Source of the DNA: JANOBJ01 sp031411575
GTDB taxonomy: Bacteria > Pseudomonadota > Gammaproteobacteria > Burkholderiales > Burkholderiaceae_C
DNA length: 20,491 bases
Assembly: GCA_031411575.1 (NCBI GenBank)
Contig: JANOBJ010000028.1
Span: 1 to 20,491 of the forward strand
Direction: 5' to 3'
In this document: positions 1 through 6,210 of the stretch, piece after piece
How positions within the stretch are numbered: position 1 is the first letter of the stretch
How the letters are laid out: each line of letters starts with the position of its first letter
Made by a program: the position numbers and the translations under genes
Notes under the pieces: generated by a model
What the model was told of the DNA's origin: nothing
Seen by the model: the letters and a program-made list of their open reading frames with translations, nothing else
The model's database searches: none

Positions 1-406
1 GCACCGCGCCACCAGCGGCCAGCGCTTCGGCGTCTTCCGGCAGGTGGGTTGAAATGCCGGCATCGACCAGCGTCAGCGCAAACCCGTGCTGGCGTGCCAG
101 CACGTTGATGGCGGCGCCGCCCAGCACCATGTTCATCACCATCTGCGCGGTGACGGCCTGCGGATAGGCCGACACGCCTTCATCCGCCAGCCCGTGGTCG
201 GCCGCGAACACCACCAGCTGGGGGAGCTTCAGCACGGGCGCCTCGCTGCCCTGGATCAGCCCCAGCCGCAACACCAGCGATTCGAGGCGCCCGAGCGAGC
301 CAAGCGGCTTGGTCTTGTTGTCCAGCTTGTGCTGCAGCACGGCCGTCAGCGCCGGATCGGCCACGGGGTCGATCGTGGGGAGCAAAAAGGCGTCGGCGCT
401 GCTCAT
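1..406 (-). CDS. cobT: Nicotinate-nucleotide--dimethylbenzimidazole phosphoribosyltransferase (CobT), N-terminal part
   Basis: The gene runs off the left edge; about 135 N-terminal residues are visible, starting MSSADAFLLPTI. CobT transfers the phosphoribosyl group of nicotinate mononucleotide to 5,6-dimethylbenzimidazole, making alpha-ribazole phosphate for the lower ligand of cobalamin, in the cytoplasm. Recognition rests on family-typical stretches: KPLGSLGRLE near residues 32-41, VVFAADHGLADEGVSAYP near 66-83, and GGAAINVLARQ shortly after. The C-terminal catalytic glutamate region lies outside the window. The ATG at 406 is 15 bases past the ilvA stop codon and in the same frame as it, so no earlier start is possible. 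No clear Shine-Dalgarno is seen, which suggests coupling to ilvA translation. The family call is firm; completeness cannot be judged. Confidence 0.9.
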   Translation of the reverse strand, partial: MSSADAFLLPTIDPVADPALTAVLQHKLDNKTKPLGSLGRLESLVLRLGLIQGSEAPVLKLPQLVVFAADHGLADEGVSAYPQAVTAQMVMNMVLGGAAINVLARQHGFALTLVDAGISTHLPEDAEALAAGGAV

Positions 407-421
407 TCTTGGGAGGGAAGA

Positions 422-2042
422 TCAGGTTTGAAGGAACAGACGGTACACCGGATTATCGGTTTCCTCGACATGCGGGTAACCGAGCGTCTTGAGGAAGGTG
501 TCAAACGCTCGCGCGTCGGCCGGCGGCACCTGCAGGCCCACCAGGATGCGGCCGTAGTCAGCGCCCTGGTTGCGGTAATGAAACAGGCTGATGTTCCAGC
601 CCGGGCGCATCAGGCTCAAAAACTTCAACAGCGCGCCTGGCCGCTCGGGGAAGATGAAGCGCAGCAGGCGTTCATCGCGGGCCAGTGCCGAATGGCCGCC
701 CACCATGTGGCGGATGTGTTCCTTGGCCAGGTCGTCATGGGTCAGGTCGAGCGCCACGAAGCCGTGGCGCGTGAAGTTGGCCGCGATCTTGCCGCTCTCG
801 CCCTTGCCATGCGTGGTCAGGCCCACGAACACATGCGCCTGCGCCGAGTCACTGATGCGGTAGTTGAACTCGGTCACATTGCGCGGGCCCCCGGGCAGGT
901 TGCCGATCAGTTCACAAAAAACGCCGGAAGCTGCCGCGCTCCTCGGGGATCGTCACCGCGAACAGCGCCTCGCGCTCCTCACCCACCTCGGCGCGCTCGG
1001 CCACGAAGCGCAGCCGGTCAAAGTTCATGTTGGCGCCGCACAGGATGGCGGCGTAGGTCTCGCCCCGGGTCTTGTGGGTGGCGACGTACTGCTTGATGGC
1101 GGCCACCGCCAGCGCGCCCGCGGGCTCGACAATGCTGCGCGTGTCCACAAACACGTCCTTGATCGCCGCGCAGACCGAGTCGGTATCGACCGTGATGTAG
1201 CTGTCGACCAGCCCGCGCGCTACGCGAAAGGTCTCCGCGCCCACCAGCTTGACGGCAGTGCCGTCAGAGAACAGCCCGACGTCGGGCAGCGTGACGCGCT
1301 TCCTGGCGGCAACCGACTGGACCATCGCGTCCGAGTCGTTCATCTGCACGCCGATCACCTTGATCTCGGGCCGCACCGCCTTGATGTAGTTGGCCACGCC
1401 GCTGATCAGCCCGCCGCCGCCAATCGCCACGAACACCGCGTCCAGCTGGTTGGAGCCCAGCCCCTGCAGCTGGCGCAGGATTTCCATGGCGATCGTGCCC
1501 TGGCCAGCGATCACGTCGGGGTCGTCAAACGGGTGGACGAAGGTCAGGCCGCTTTGCTGTTCCAGCGCCACCGCGTGGGCGTGGGCGTCGGAATAACTGT
1601 CGCCATGCAGCACCACCTCGGCATTGGCGCCGCCAAAGGCCTTGACCGCATCGATCTTGACCTGCGGCGTCGTTACCGGCATCACGATCACGGCGCGCAC
1701 GCCCAGCTTGTGGGCCGACAGCGCCACCCCCTGCGCGTGGTTGCCGGCCGAGGCGCAAATCACGCCTTGTTTGAGCTGGGCCGGCGTCAGGTGCGCCATC
1801 TTGTTGTAGGCGCCGCGCAGCTTGAAGCTGAACACTGGCTGCTGGTCTTCGCGCTTGAGCAGCACCTTGTTGTGCAGGCGGCGGCTCAGGGCGCGGGCGG
1901 GCTCCAATGCCGACTCCACCGCCACGTCGTACACGCGGGCGGTCAAAATCTTCTTCAGGTAGTCGGCGGGCTGCAACGGTCGGCTCGGCAGCCTGGACGG
2001 TACTTGGGGCGTTTTCGGTGTTCTGGGTTGGGCTGGCTTCAT
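422..2042 (-). pseudogene. ilvA: Threonine ammonia-lyase, biosynthetic (IlvA), interrupted by a one-base frameshift
   Basis: IlvA is the PLP enzyme that deaminates threonine to 2-oxobutanoate, the first step to isoleucine. The first frame (2042 to 912, 376 aa) carries the catalytic domain: the Schiff-base lysine in SFKLRGAYNK (K74), SAGNHAQGVA (about 98-107), and the phosphate-binding GGGGLISG (208-215). It stops just inside the first ACT domain (AVTIPEERGSFRRFL). The second frame (to 422) continues exactly where the family should, with CELIGNLPG, then VTEFNYR and a second ACT domain ending NPVYRLFLQT. Dropping one base from the A-run at 916-921 joins them into about 539 aa, against about 514 for E. 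coli IlvA; the excess is a 20-residue proline-rich N-terminus. The ATG at 2042 has a good AGAGGG Shine-Dalgarno 5 bases upstream; a TTG at 1976 would give the usual N-terminus. I call it frameshifted, but a sequencing error in the homopolymer is equally possible. Confidence 0.85.
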
Positions 2043-2060
2043 CGGTTCCCTCTGGGCACC

Positions 2061-2088
2061 ATGATAGGGGCCGCAAGGCGCGTGCCAG
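2061..2088 (-). promoter_or_regulatory. Possible sigma-70 promoter for ilvA
   Basis: Read on the minus strand, CTGGCA (2088-2083; four of six matches to TTGACA) is followed after 16 bases by TATCAT (2066-2061; five of six matches to TATAAT). It sits between the minus-strand terminator at 2089-2119 and the ilvA ATG at 2042. If used, transcription would start about 11 bases before the ATG, leaving just the AGAGGG ribosome-binding site. This would let ilvA be expressed independently of the element upstream. It is a pattern match only. Confidence 0.3.
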
Positions 2089-2280
2089 AAAAAAGCCCCG
2101 AACCTTGCGATTCGGGGCTGAATCCACCTTTTTCAGAGGGGTGGAGGAGACAATCGGTACAGTGCTGGGGCGACCTGCGTACGCAAGCTATGACCCAGCG
2201 ACCACTACAGTCTAGCGAGGATTTGCTGCGACGCAACAAACAAAATTGTCTCCAGGGGTCTCTCCCCGAGACAAAGTTGA
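2086..2280 (-). ncRNA. Candidate structured RNA (small RNA or ilvA leader) ending in an intrinsic terminator
   Basis: This roughly 190-nt stretch between ilvA and the OsmC-like gene holds nested inverted repeats. From the minus-strand 5' end: a hairpin with TTGTCTC-GGGG pairing CCCC-GAGACAA (2274-2246); a hairpin at 2240-2222 with an 8-bp stem and 3-nt loop; a rod at 2206-2161 (AGTG, CTGGG and CTTGC pairing GCAGG, CCCAG and CACT, loop GTAC); then a TCCACC/GGTGGA stem and the terminator. The strand GGAGACAAT, complementary to 2245-2253, can pair either with the first arm or with ATTGTCTCC at 2154-2146, so two folds exclude each other. In two stems the odd pair is U-G on the minus strand but C-A on the plus strand, which favours a minus-strand transcript. 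A weak promoter (TTTGGC, 16 bases, TAATAG at 2310-2283) would start transcription near 2277. I do not recognise the family, and no leader peptide rich in isoleucine, valine or leucine was found. Confidence 0.42.
2089..2119 (-). terminator. Rho-independent terminator upstream of ilvA
   Basis: On the minus strand a perfect 9-bp stem AGCCCCGAA/TTCGGGGCT with an 8-nt loop is followed directly by six T's (2094-2089). The plus-strand reading has no T-run after the stem, so the terminator acts on minus-strand transcripts coming from above 2120. It lies 47 bases before the ilvA start, so it either ends a separate small RNA or serves as an attenuator for ilvA. Confidence 0.75.
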
Positions 2281-2336
2281 CACTATTAGCCGAATTTATC
2301 GGCGGCCAAACGGTTTGATAAAGGGGTAAAACCACC

Positions 2337-2786
2337 ATGCAATGCACAGTGAGCTGGACCGGTGCCGCGGGCACCCGATCGGGAATGGGCTTCGTCGCCG
2401 AGACTGGAAGTGGGCACATGCTCACCATGGACGGCGCGCCAGACGAGGCCAAACCTGAAAACGGCGGGCAGAACCTGGCGCCCCGACCGATGGAAACCGT
2501 GCTGGCCGGAACCGGTGGCTGCACCGCCTACGACGTGGTGCTGATCCTGAAACGCGGGCGCCACGACGTGCGGGGCTGCTCGGTCCGGCTCGACGCCGAC
2601 CGCGCCGAAACCGATCCGAAAGTGTTTCTGAAAATCAACATGCATTTCACCGTGACCGGCAAGGGCATCCCCGCGCTGGCCGTGGAACGCGCGATCGCCA
2701 TGAGCCACGACAAATACTGCTCGGCCACCATCATGCTGGGCAAGACCGCCGAGATCACCACCAGCTTCGAGCTGCGGGAAGCCTGA
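2337..2786 (+). CDS. OsmC-family protein (YhfA-like)
   Basis: A complete 149-residue cytoplasmic protein of the OsmC/Ohr superfamily. Family members with the two-cysteine active site reduce organic or other hydroperoxides; the YhfA-like branch recognised here has no well-established substrate. Both expected cysteines are present: C62 in GTGGCTAYDVV and C128 in HDKYCSA. The stretch VVLILKRGR after the first cysteine resembles YhfA rather than Ohr. The length is typical (about 135-150). The ATG is preceded by AGGGG ten bases upstream. It is divergent from ilvA across the structured element and convergent with coq7; the OsmC-coq7 pairing recurs in related bacteria as far as I recall. A role in peroxide handling is inferred from family only. 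Confidence 0.88.
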   Translation: MQCTVSWTGAAGTRSGMGFVAETGSGHMLTMDGAPDEAKPENGGQNLAPRPMETVLAGTGGCTAYDVVLILKRGRHDVRGCSVRLDADRAETDPKVFLKINMHFTVTGKGIPALAVERAIAMSHDKYCSATIMLGKTAEITTSFELREA

Positions 2787-2825
2787 AAACCTGGTTTTTT
2801 TATGCCTAATTGGCCTGTGGTGCTC

Positions 2826-2863
2826 ATCGATTGGTCATAGTTTGCTATTAATAGTATAGCAAA
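2826..2863 (+). repeat. Palindromic intergenic repeat, copy 1
   Basis: TTTGCTAT (2841-2848) and ATAGCAAA (2856-2863) form an 8-bp inverted repeat around a 7-base A/T spacer. The 10 bases before it, ATTGGTCATA (2830-2839), recur next to the second copy at 14831-14869, which lies in the opposite orientation. Both copies lie between the 3' ends of convergent genes (here OsmC-like and coq7). A bidirectional transcription stop or a family-specific dispersed repeat is plausible. The hairpin CGACG-TTTG-CGTCG (2864-2877) follows directly. Confidence 0.7.
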
Positions 2864-2913
2864 CGACGTTTGCGTCGAGTACGACGTGTGTGACGTGTGC
2901 GACGTGCAGCGCG

Positions 2914-3531
2914 TCAGATGCGGTGCGCCGTCGTCGTCATCACCCTGGCGGCCGCCCGCATCAGCGCTTTGGCTGGCGCGGGCAGTTCCAGCGCGCCGGC
3001 GTGCAGCGCTTCGGCTGCGTGGCGCGCCTCGTCATCCTTCATCTGGACCACGATCGCGCGCGAAGCGTGGTCGCCAGCCGGCAGGCGTTCCAGGTGGCTT
3101 TGCAGGTGCGCTTCGACCTGGCGCTCGGTTTCCACCACAAAGCCCAGGCTCACGCGGTCGCCCAGCCGCCCCGCCGCCAGCCCGAGCGCAAACGCGCCGG
3201 CGTACCACAGCGGGTTGAGCAGCGAAGGCCGGGCGCCCAGTTCATCGAGCCGTGCCTGCGTCCAGGCCAGATGATCGGTTTCCTCGCGAGCGGCCTGCTC
3301 AAAGTGCGCCCGCAGCACAGGATTGCGAGTGGCCAGCGCCTGCGCCGCGTACAGCGCCTGCGCGCAGACCTCGCCCACGTGGTTCACCCGCATCAGCGCG
3401 CCGGCTTCGCGCTTTTGGCCTGCGTCGAGCCGGGTTTCGTCGCCCGGCACCACCGGGCAGGGGCGGGTGGCGCGCGGGGCTGCAAACAGGGTTCGCAGCA
3501 TGGTGTCGGCGGTGCTTAGCAGTCTGTCCAT
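2914..3531 (-). CDS. coq7: 3-demethoxyubiquinol 3-hydroxylase (Coq7), di-iron
   Basis: Coq7 is a membrane-associated ferritin-like di-iron monooxygenase that hydroxylates 3-demethoxyubiquinol in ubiquinone biosynthesis. The 205-residue protein has the expected four-helix ligand pattern: E54 in MRVNHVGEVCAQALY, ExxH as E84-T-D-H87, a glutamate in FVVETERQVE (E136), and a second ExxH as E168-A-R-H171. The hydrophobic segment YAGAFALGLAAG (about 110-121) matches the membrane-contact helix. The length agrees with betaproteobacterial Coq7 proteins. It stands alone, convergent with the OsmC-like gene and divergent from the porin. The Shine-Dalgarno is weak (GAAAGAA upstream of the ATG). Aerobic, quinone-based respiration is implied. 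Confidence 0.95.
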   Translation of the reverse strand: MDRLLSTADTMLRTLFAAPRATRPCPVVPGDETRLDAGQKREAGALMRVNHVGEVCAQALYAAQALATRNPVLRAHFEQAAREETDHLAWTQARLDELGARPSLLNPLWYAGAFALGLAAGRLGDRVSLGFVVETERQVEAHLQSHLERLPAGDHASRAIVVQMKDDEARHAAEALHAGALELPAPAKALMRAAARVMTTTAHRI

Positions 3532-4036
3532 GCGTGAATTCTTTCACAGCGGCGCCGGCCTTGCTGCGGGCGGGTTGTGCGCCCGGTTTGCCCAAACTGT
3601 CAGGGCGTGGGACCAAGAATGTCGGTTGTCGACCGGTGGCAGGCCGGTGGTGTGCCAACCGTTACCGACGCGCCGCTGCAGCGCCGCCCAGCTCCGTTTG
3701 ACTCGCACGCCGCCTGTAAACAGAGGCTGCCGGGCCGGCCCGATGGGTCGTGCGTGCAATTTGTAACAGCGCTGGCATGCGAAATGCTGGCAACGGTTGG
3801 AGGCTGTGGCAAACGCCCCACGCCTTCCCATGTCTTGTTGCACCTCTGCAACGGATTACCCGCATCCGGCCCGATTCCGGGTGAATTTCTTTGCGCATCG
3901 GCCGAGGGTCTGGTGCAATCACTACAACTTCCCAAAAGGAGGTTGGCCCGGGCTTCCGGTGGGATCAAAAACAAGGGTTCAAACCTTGCCTTCCCGTCGT
4001 GCCGGAGCCCTATGTTTAACCTTGGAGAAACTCGCA
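3532..4036. other. 505-bp spacer between coq7 and porin, no gene seen
   Basis: No convincing coding region is seen. It must hold the coq7 promoter and the porin promoter, but no well-matched -35/-10 pair stands out on either strand. Structures seen: GTTGCA-cctc-TGCAAC (3837-3852), and a near-perfect 17-base palindrome CAAGGgttcaaaCCTTG (3972-3988) about 50 bases before the porin ATG. The porin has a GGAGA ribosome-binding site at 4024-4028. A long porin leader that could be a target of small RNAs or a dedicated regulator is possible but unproven. Confidence 0.55.
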
Positions 4037-5101
4037 ATGAAAAAATCCCTAGTTGCTCTGGCTGCCCTGGCTGTTGTCAGCGCTGCCTCTGCTCAATCGT
4101 CTGTGACCCTGTTCGGCGTGGTTGACGCTACGCTGGCCGTCGGCAAAGGCGACACGTCTGACCGTACCCAAATCACCAATTCTGGCTACAACTCCAGCCG
4201 CCTCGGTTTCCGTGGCACGGAAGATCTGGGCGGCGGCATGTCGGCCAGCTTCTGGCTCGAAGCCGGCGTGAACAATGACAATGGCACCGGCTCTGCTACC
4301 AATGCAAACAACCAGGCTGCTGCTGCTGCTCTGGGCAATGGCCAGCAAGGTCTGACCTTCAACCGTCGTTCGACCGTCAGCCTGGCTGGTGGTTTCGGTG
4401 AACTGCGTCTGGGCCGCGACTACTCGCCCCAGTTCTGGAACCTGACCGTGTTCGATCCGTTCGGCACCAACGGCGTCGGCACCACCCAAACGCTGAACTC
4501 CAGCCTGGGAGGCCCCACCACCGTTCGCGCTTCGAACAGCATCGGCTACTTCCTGCCGGGCAACATCGGCGGCATCTACGGCCAGCTGCAGTACTCGCTG
4601 GGTGAGAACGCTCAAGCCACCCCGGCTGCTGCGACCGAAAAAGACGGCAATGGCGTCGGCCTTCGCGTCGGCTTCGCCAACGGCCCGATCAACGTCGCCC
4701 TGGCCACCAGCAAGACCAAGTACGCTGCTGGCGACATCAAGACGACCAACATCGGTGGTAGCTACAACTTTGGCGTTGCCACGGTGATGGCCCATTACAA
4801 CCAGGACAAGAACACCCTGACCGCTGACGGCAAGGGCTACCTGGTTGGCGCGGCTTTCCCGATCGGCGCTGGCGAGATCAAGGCTGCTTACTCCCTGTAC
4901 AAGACCGACGCTGCTGGTACCCCCAAGTCCAAGAAGCTGGCTATCGGTTACGTGCATAACCTGTCCAAGCGCACGGCTCTGTACACCACGTTTGCTCGCG
5001 TGAGCAACAGCGGTGGCGCTTCGCAAGCTCTGAACGGTGCCACGACCACCGTGAACGGTGATTCCACCGGTTACGACTTCGGCGTGCGTCACAGCTTCTA
5101 A
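4037..5101 (+). CDS. General trimeric outer-membrane porin (Omp32-like)
   Basis: A 354-residue outer-membrane beta-barrel, expected to form 16-stranded trimers that let small solutes diffuse across the outer membrane. A clear signal peptide, MKKSLVALAALAVVSAASA, precedes the cut before QSSVTLFGVVD, the characteristic start of Omp32-type porins of Comamonadaceae. Other marks are SRLGFRGTEDLGGGMSASFWLE (about 54-75), the loop-3 region after GRDYSPQFWNLTVFDPFGTNGV, and the terminal aromatic FGVRHSF used for insertion by the BAM complex. The ATG was chosen because the signal peptide and GGAGA box begin there; an upstream in-frame extension adds nothing porin-like. Codons are richer in T endings (GCT, GGT) than the neighbours, as expected for a highly expressed gene. 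It is monocistronic with its own terminator. Pore selectivity cannot be read from the sequence. Confidence 0.95.
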   Translation: MKKSLVALAALAVVSAASAQSSVTLFGVVDATLAVGKGDTSDRTQITNSGYNSSRLGFRGTEDLGGGMSASFWLEAGVNNDNGTGSATNANNQAAAAALGNGQQGLTFNRRSTVSLAGGFGELRLGRDYSPQFWNLTVFDPFGTNGVGTTQTLNSSLGGPTTVRASNSIGYFLPGNIGGIYGQLQYSLGENAQATPAAATEKDGNGVGLRVGFANGPINVALATSKTKYAAGDIKTTNIGGSYNFGVATVMAHYNQDKNTLTADGKGYLVGAAFPIGAGEIKAAYSLYKTDAAGTPKSKKLAIGYVHNLSKRTALYTTFARVSNSGGASQALNGATTTVNGDSTGYDFGVRHSF

Positions 5102-5146
5102 ATCCAACGACTGGCCCCAGAGCCAGTCTTGAGAAGCCAACTTCAA

Positions 5147-5177
5147 AGCCGCTGGCCTTCGGGTCAGCGGCTTTTTT
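5147..5177 (+). terminator. Rho-independent terminator of the porin gene
   Basis: AGCCGCTGGCC (5147-5157), a TTCG tetraloop, and GGTCAGCGGCT (5162-5172) form an 11-bp stem with one G-T pair, followed by a run of T's (5172-5177). It starts 46 bases after the porin stop codon. A smaller inverted repeat CTGGC/GCCAG (5111-5125) lies between them. This is a textbook intrinsic terminator and marks the porin as a single-gene unit. Confidence 0.92.
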
Positions 5178-5274
5178 CATTTGTAGAAGCACCTGTTTCC
5201 TGAACCGGGTTCACAGGTCTCGCGAAGCGCCGTGAAATGGCGTCGATTGTCGTGTCCGCGTTTTGGGGTTTCGG

Positions 5275-6129
5275 GTGAATCAACACAGCGTTCGTTGGGG
5301 TTCCATGGCCGTGGCGTTGTCGCTGATTGCGATGGTGGCTGCCTGCACGTCCGTACCCCAAGCTGACGCCACCGCCGAGGCAAATGCCGAGCCGGCCACC
5401 CCGGCAAGCCCCTGGTCGGTGGCTTCAGGTGGCGTCGCTGTTCCGGTACAGGGTGATGCGTCGGCTGGCAACCCGCACGCCTGGCAGCACTACCCGCTCC
5501 CGGGCAAGCAGCCCACCCGATTCGCCTATACCCGCAAGGACGGGCGCGACGCGATGGCCGTGACGGCCGTGTCATCGGCCAGCATGCTGCGCCAGAAGGT
5601 CCGCATCGAGCCCGCCGAACTCGGTGAGGTCCGCTTTTCCTGGAAAGTCCCGGCGCTGATTGCACAAGCCGATATGGCCTTGCGTGAATCGGATGATTCA
5701 CCCGTGCGCGTCGTGCTGGCGTTTGAAGGCGACCGCTCCAAATTCTCCGCGCGCAACGCGATGCTGTCCGAGCTGGCGCGCGCGCTCACTGGGGAAGAGT
5801 TGCCCTACGCCACGCTGATGTACGTCTGGTGCAATGACCGGGCTCCCGGCACCGTCATCCACAGCCCGCGCACCGACCGCATCCGCAAGTTGGTGGTGCA
5901 GTCGGGCCACGGCCAGCTCAACCAGTGGCTCGACTACGAGCGCGACATTCGGGCCGACTACGAGAAAGCCTTTGGCGAGGCGCCCGGCGCGCTGGTGGGT
6001 ATTGGCATCATGAGCGACACCGACAACACACGCTCGACCACGCACGCCTGGTATGGCCCGGTGCGCCTGCTGCCGGTGGCGGCTGCGACAAGACCGGCGC
6101 CCCCAACCGCCAGTACGACCCTCAAATAG
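5275..6129 (+). CDS. DUF3047 family lipoprotein
   Basis: A 284-residue probable lipoprotein of the DUF3047 family, whose molecular function is not established. The N-terminus has a basic residue, a hydrophobic stretch AVALSLIAMVAAC, and a lipobox VAAC with C24 as the lipidated residue; the residues after it (TS) do not suggest inner-membrane retention. A linker rich in Ala, Pro and Glu (about 30-50) leads to the domain. Family-like stretches are VRFSWKVPALI, YVWCNDRAPGTVIHSPRTDRIRKLVVQSG, WLDYERDIRADYEKAFGEAPG, and GIGIMSDTDNTRSTTHAWYGPV. Start choice is uncertain: TTG 5263, GTG 5275 and ATG 5305 are in frame; GTG gives the best signal peptide. It sits between the porin terminator and the peptide operon, and appears separate from both. 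Confidence 0.75.
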   Translation: MNQHSVRWGSMAVALSLIAMVAACTSVPQADATAEANAEPATPASPWSVASGGVAVPVQGDASAGNPHAWQHYPLPGKQPTRFAYTRKDGRDAMAVTAVSSASMLRQKVRIEPAELGEVRFSWKVPALIAQADMALRESDDSPVRVVLAFEGDRSKFSARNAMLSELARALTGEELPYATLMYVWCNDRAPGTVIHSPRTDRIRKLVVQSGHGQLNQWLDYERDIRADYEKAFGEAPGALVGIGIMSDTDNTRSTTHAWYGPVRLLPVAAATRPAPPTASTTLK

Positions 6130-6154
6130 CAGCCCCATTTTGGGGAAATCCCTT

Positions 6155-6184
6155 TTGACGGGGCGGGCGCGCGTGTTGCATATT
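6155..6184 (+). promoter_or_regulatory. Possible sigma-70 promoter of the peptide-transport operon
   Basis: TTGACG (6155-6160; five of six consensus matches) is separated by 18 GC-rich bases from CATATT (6179-6184; four of six). It ends 26 bases before the ATG of the first solute-binding protein gene and follows the stop codon of the DUF3047 gene by 25 bases. The position is right for driving the operon. The small inverted repeat CCCC/GGGG at 6133-6145 just upstream is too weak to call a terminator. Confidence 0.45.
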
Positions 6185-6210
6185 GCCTTCTTTCCCTTCA
6201 AGAGAGTCAC

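Noticed and set aside
912..925. Programmed frameshifting in ilvA
   Set aside because: No stimulatory structure or family precedent is known to me, and the needed shift is simply one base in a homopolymer; mutation or sequencing error is simpler.
2086..2280. 6S RNA (ssrS) as the identity of the structured element
   Set aside because: Length and strand would fit, but the 5' end forms its own hairpin instead of pairing with the 3' end, and I could not align the central-bubble sequence to 6S from memory.
2277..2282. TTGACA as a -35 box for the OsmC-like gene
   Set aside because: No acceptable -10 hexamer lies 16-18 bases downstream.
864..2318. 484-codon open frame on the plus strand
   Set aside because: It covers ilvA in antisense and runs through the terminator and structured element.
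3972..3988. tRNA T-arm-like sequence GGTTCAAACC
   Set aside because: The stem register does not fit a T-arm, and no anticodon arm, acceptor stem or CCA is found around it.
4049..5146. 365-codon open frame on the minus strand
   Set aside because: It is antisense to the porin; the porin has a signal peptide, ribosome-binding site and terminator, and the antisense frame has none.
6133..6145. CCCCATTTTGGGG as terminator of the DUF3047 gene
   Set aside because: A 4-bp stem with a 5-base loop and no T-run is too weak.
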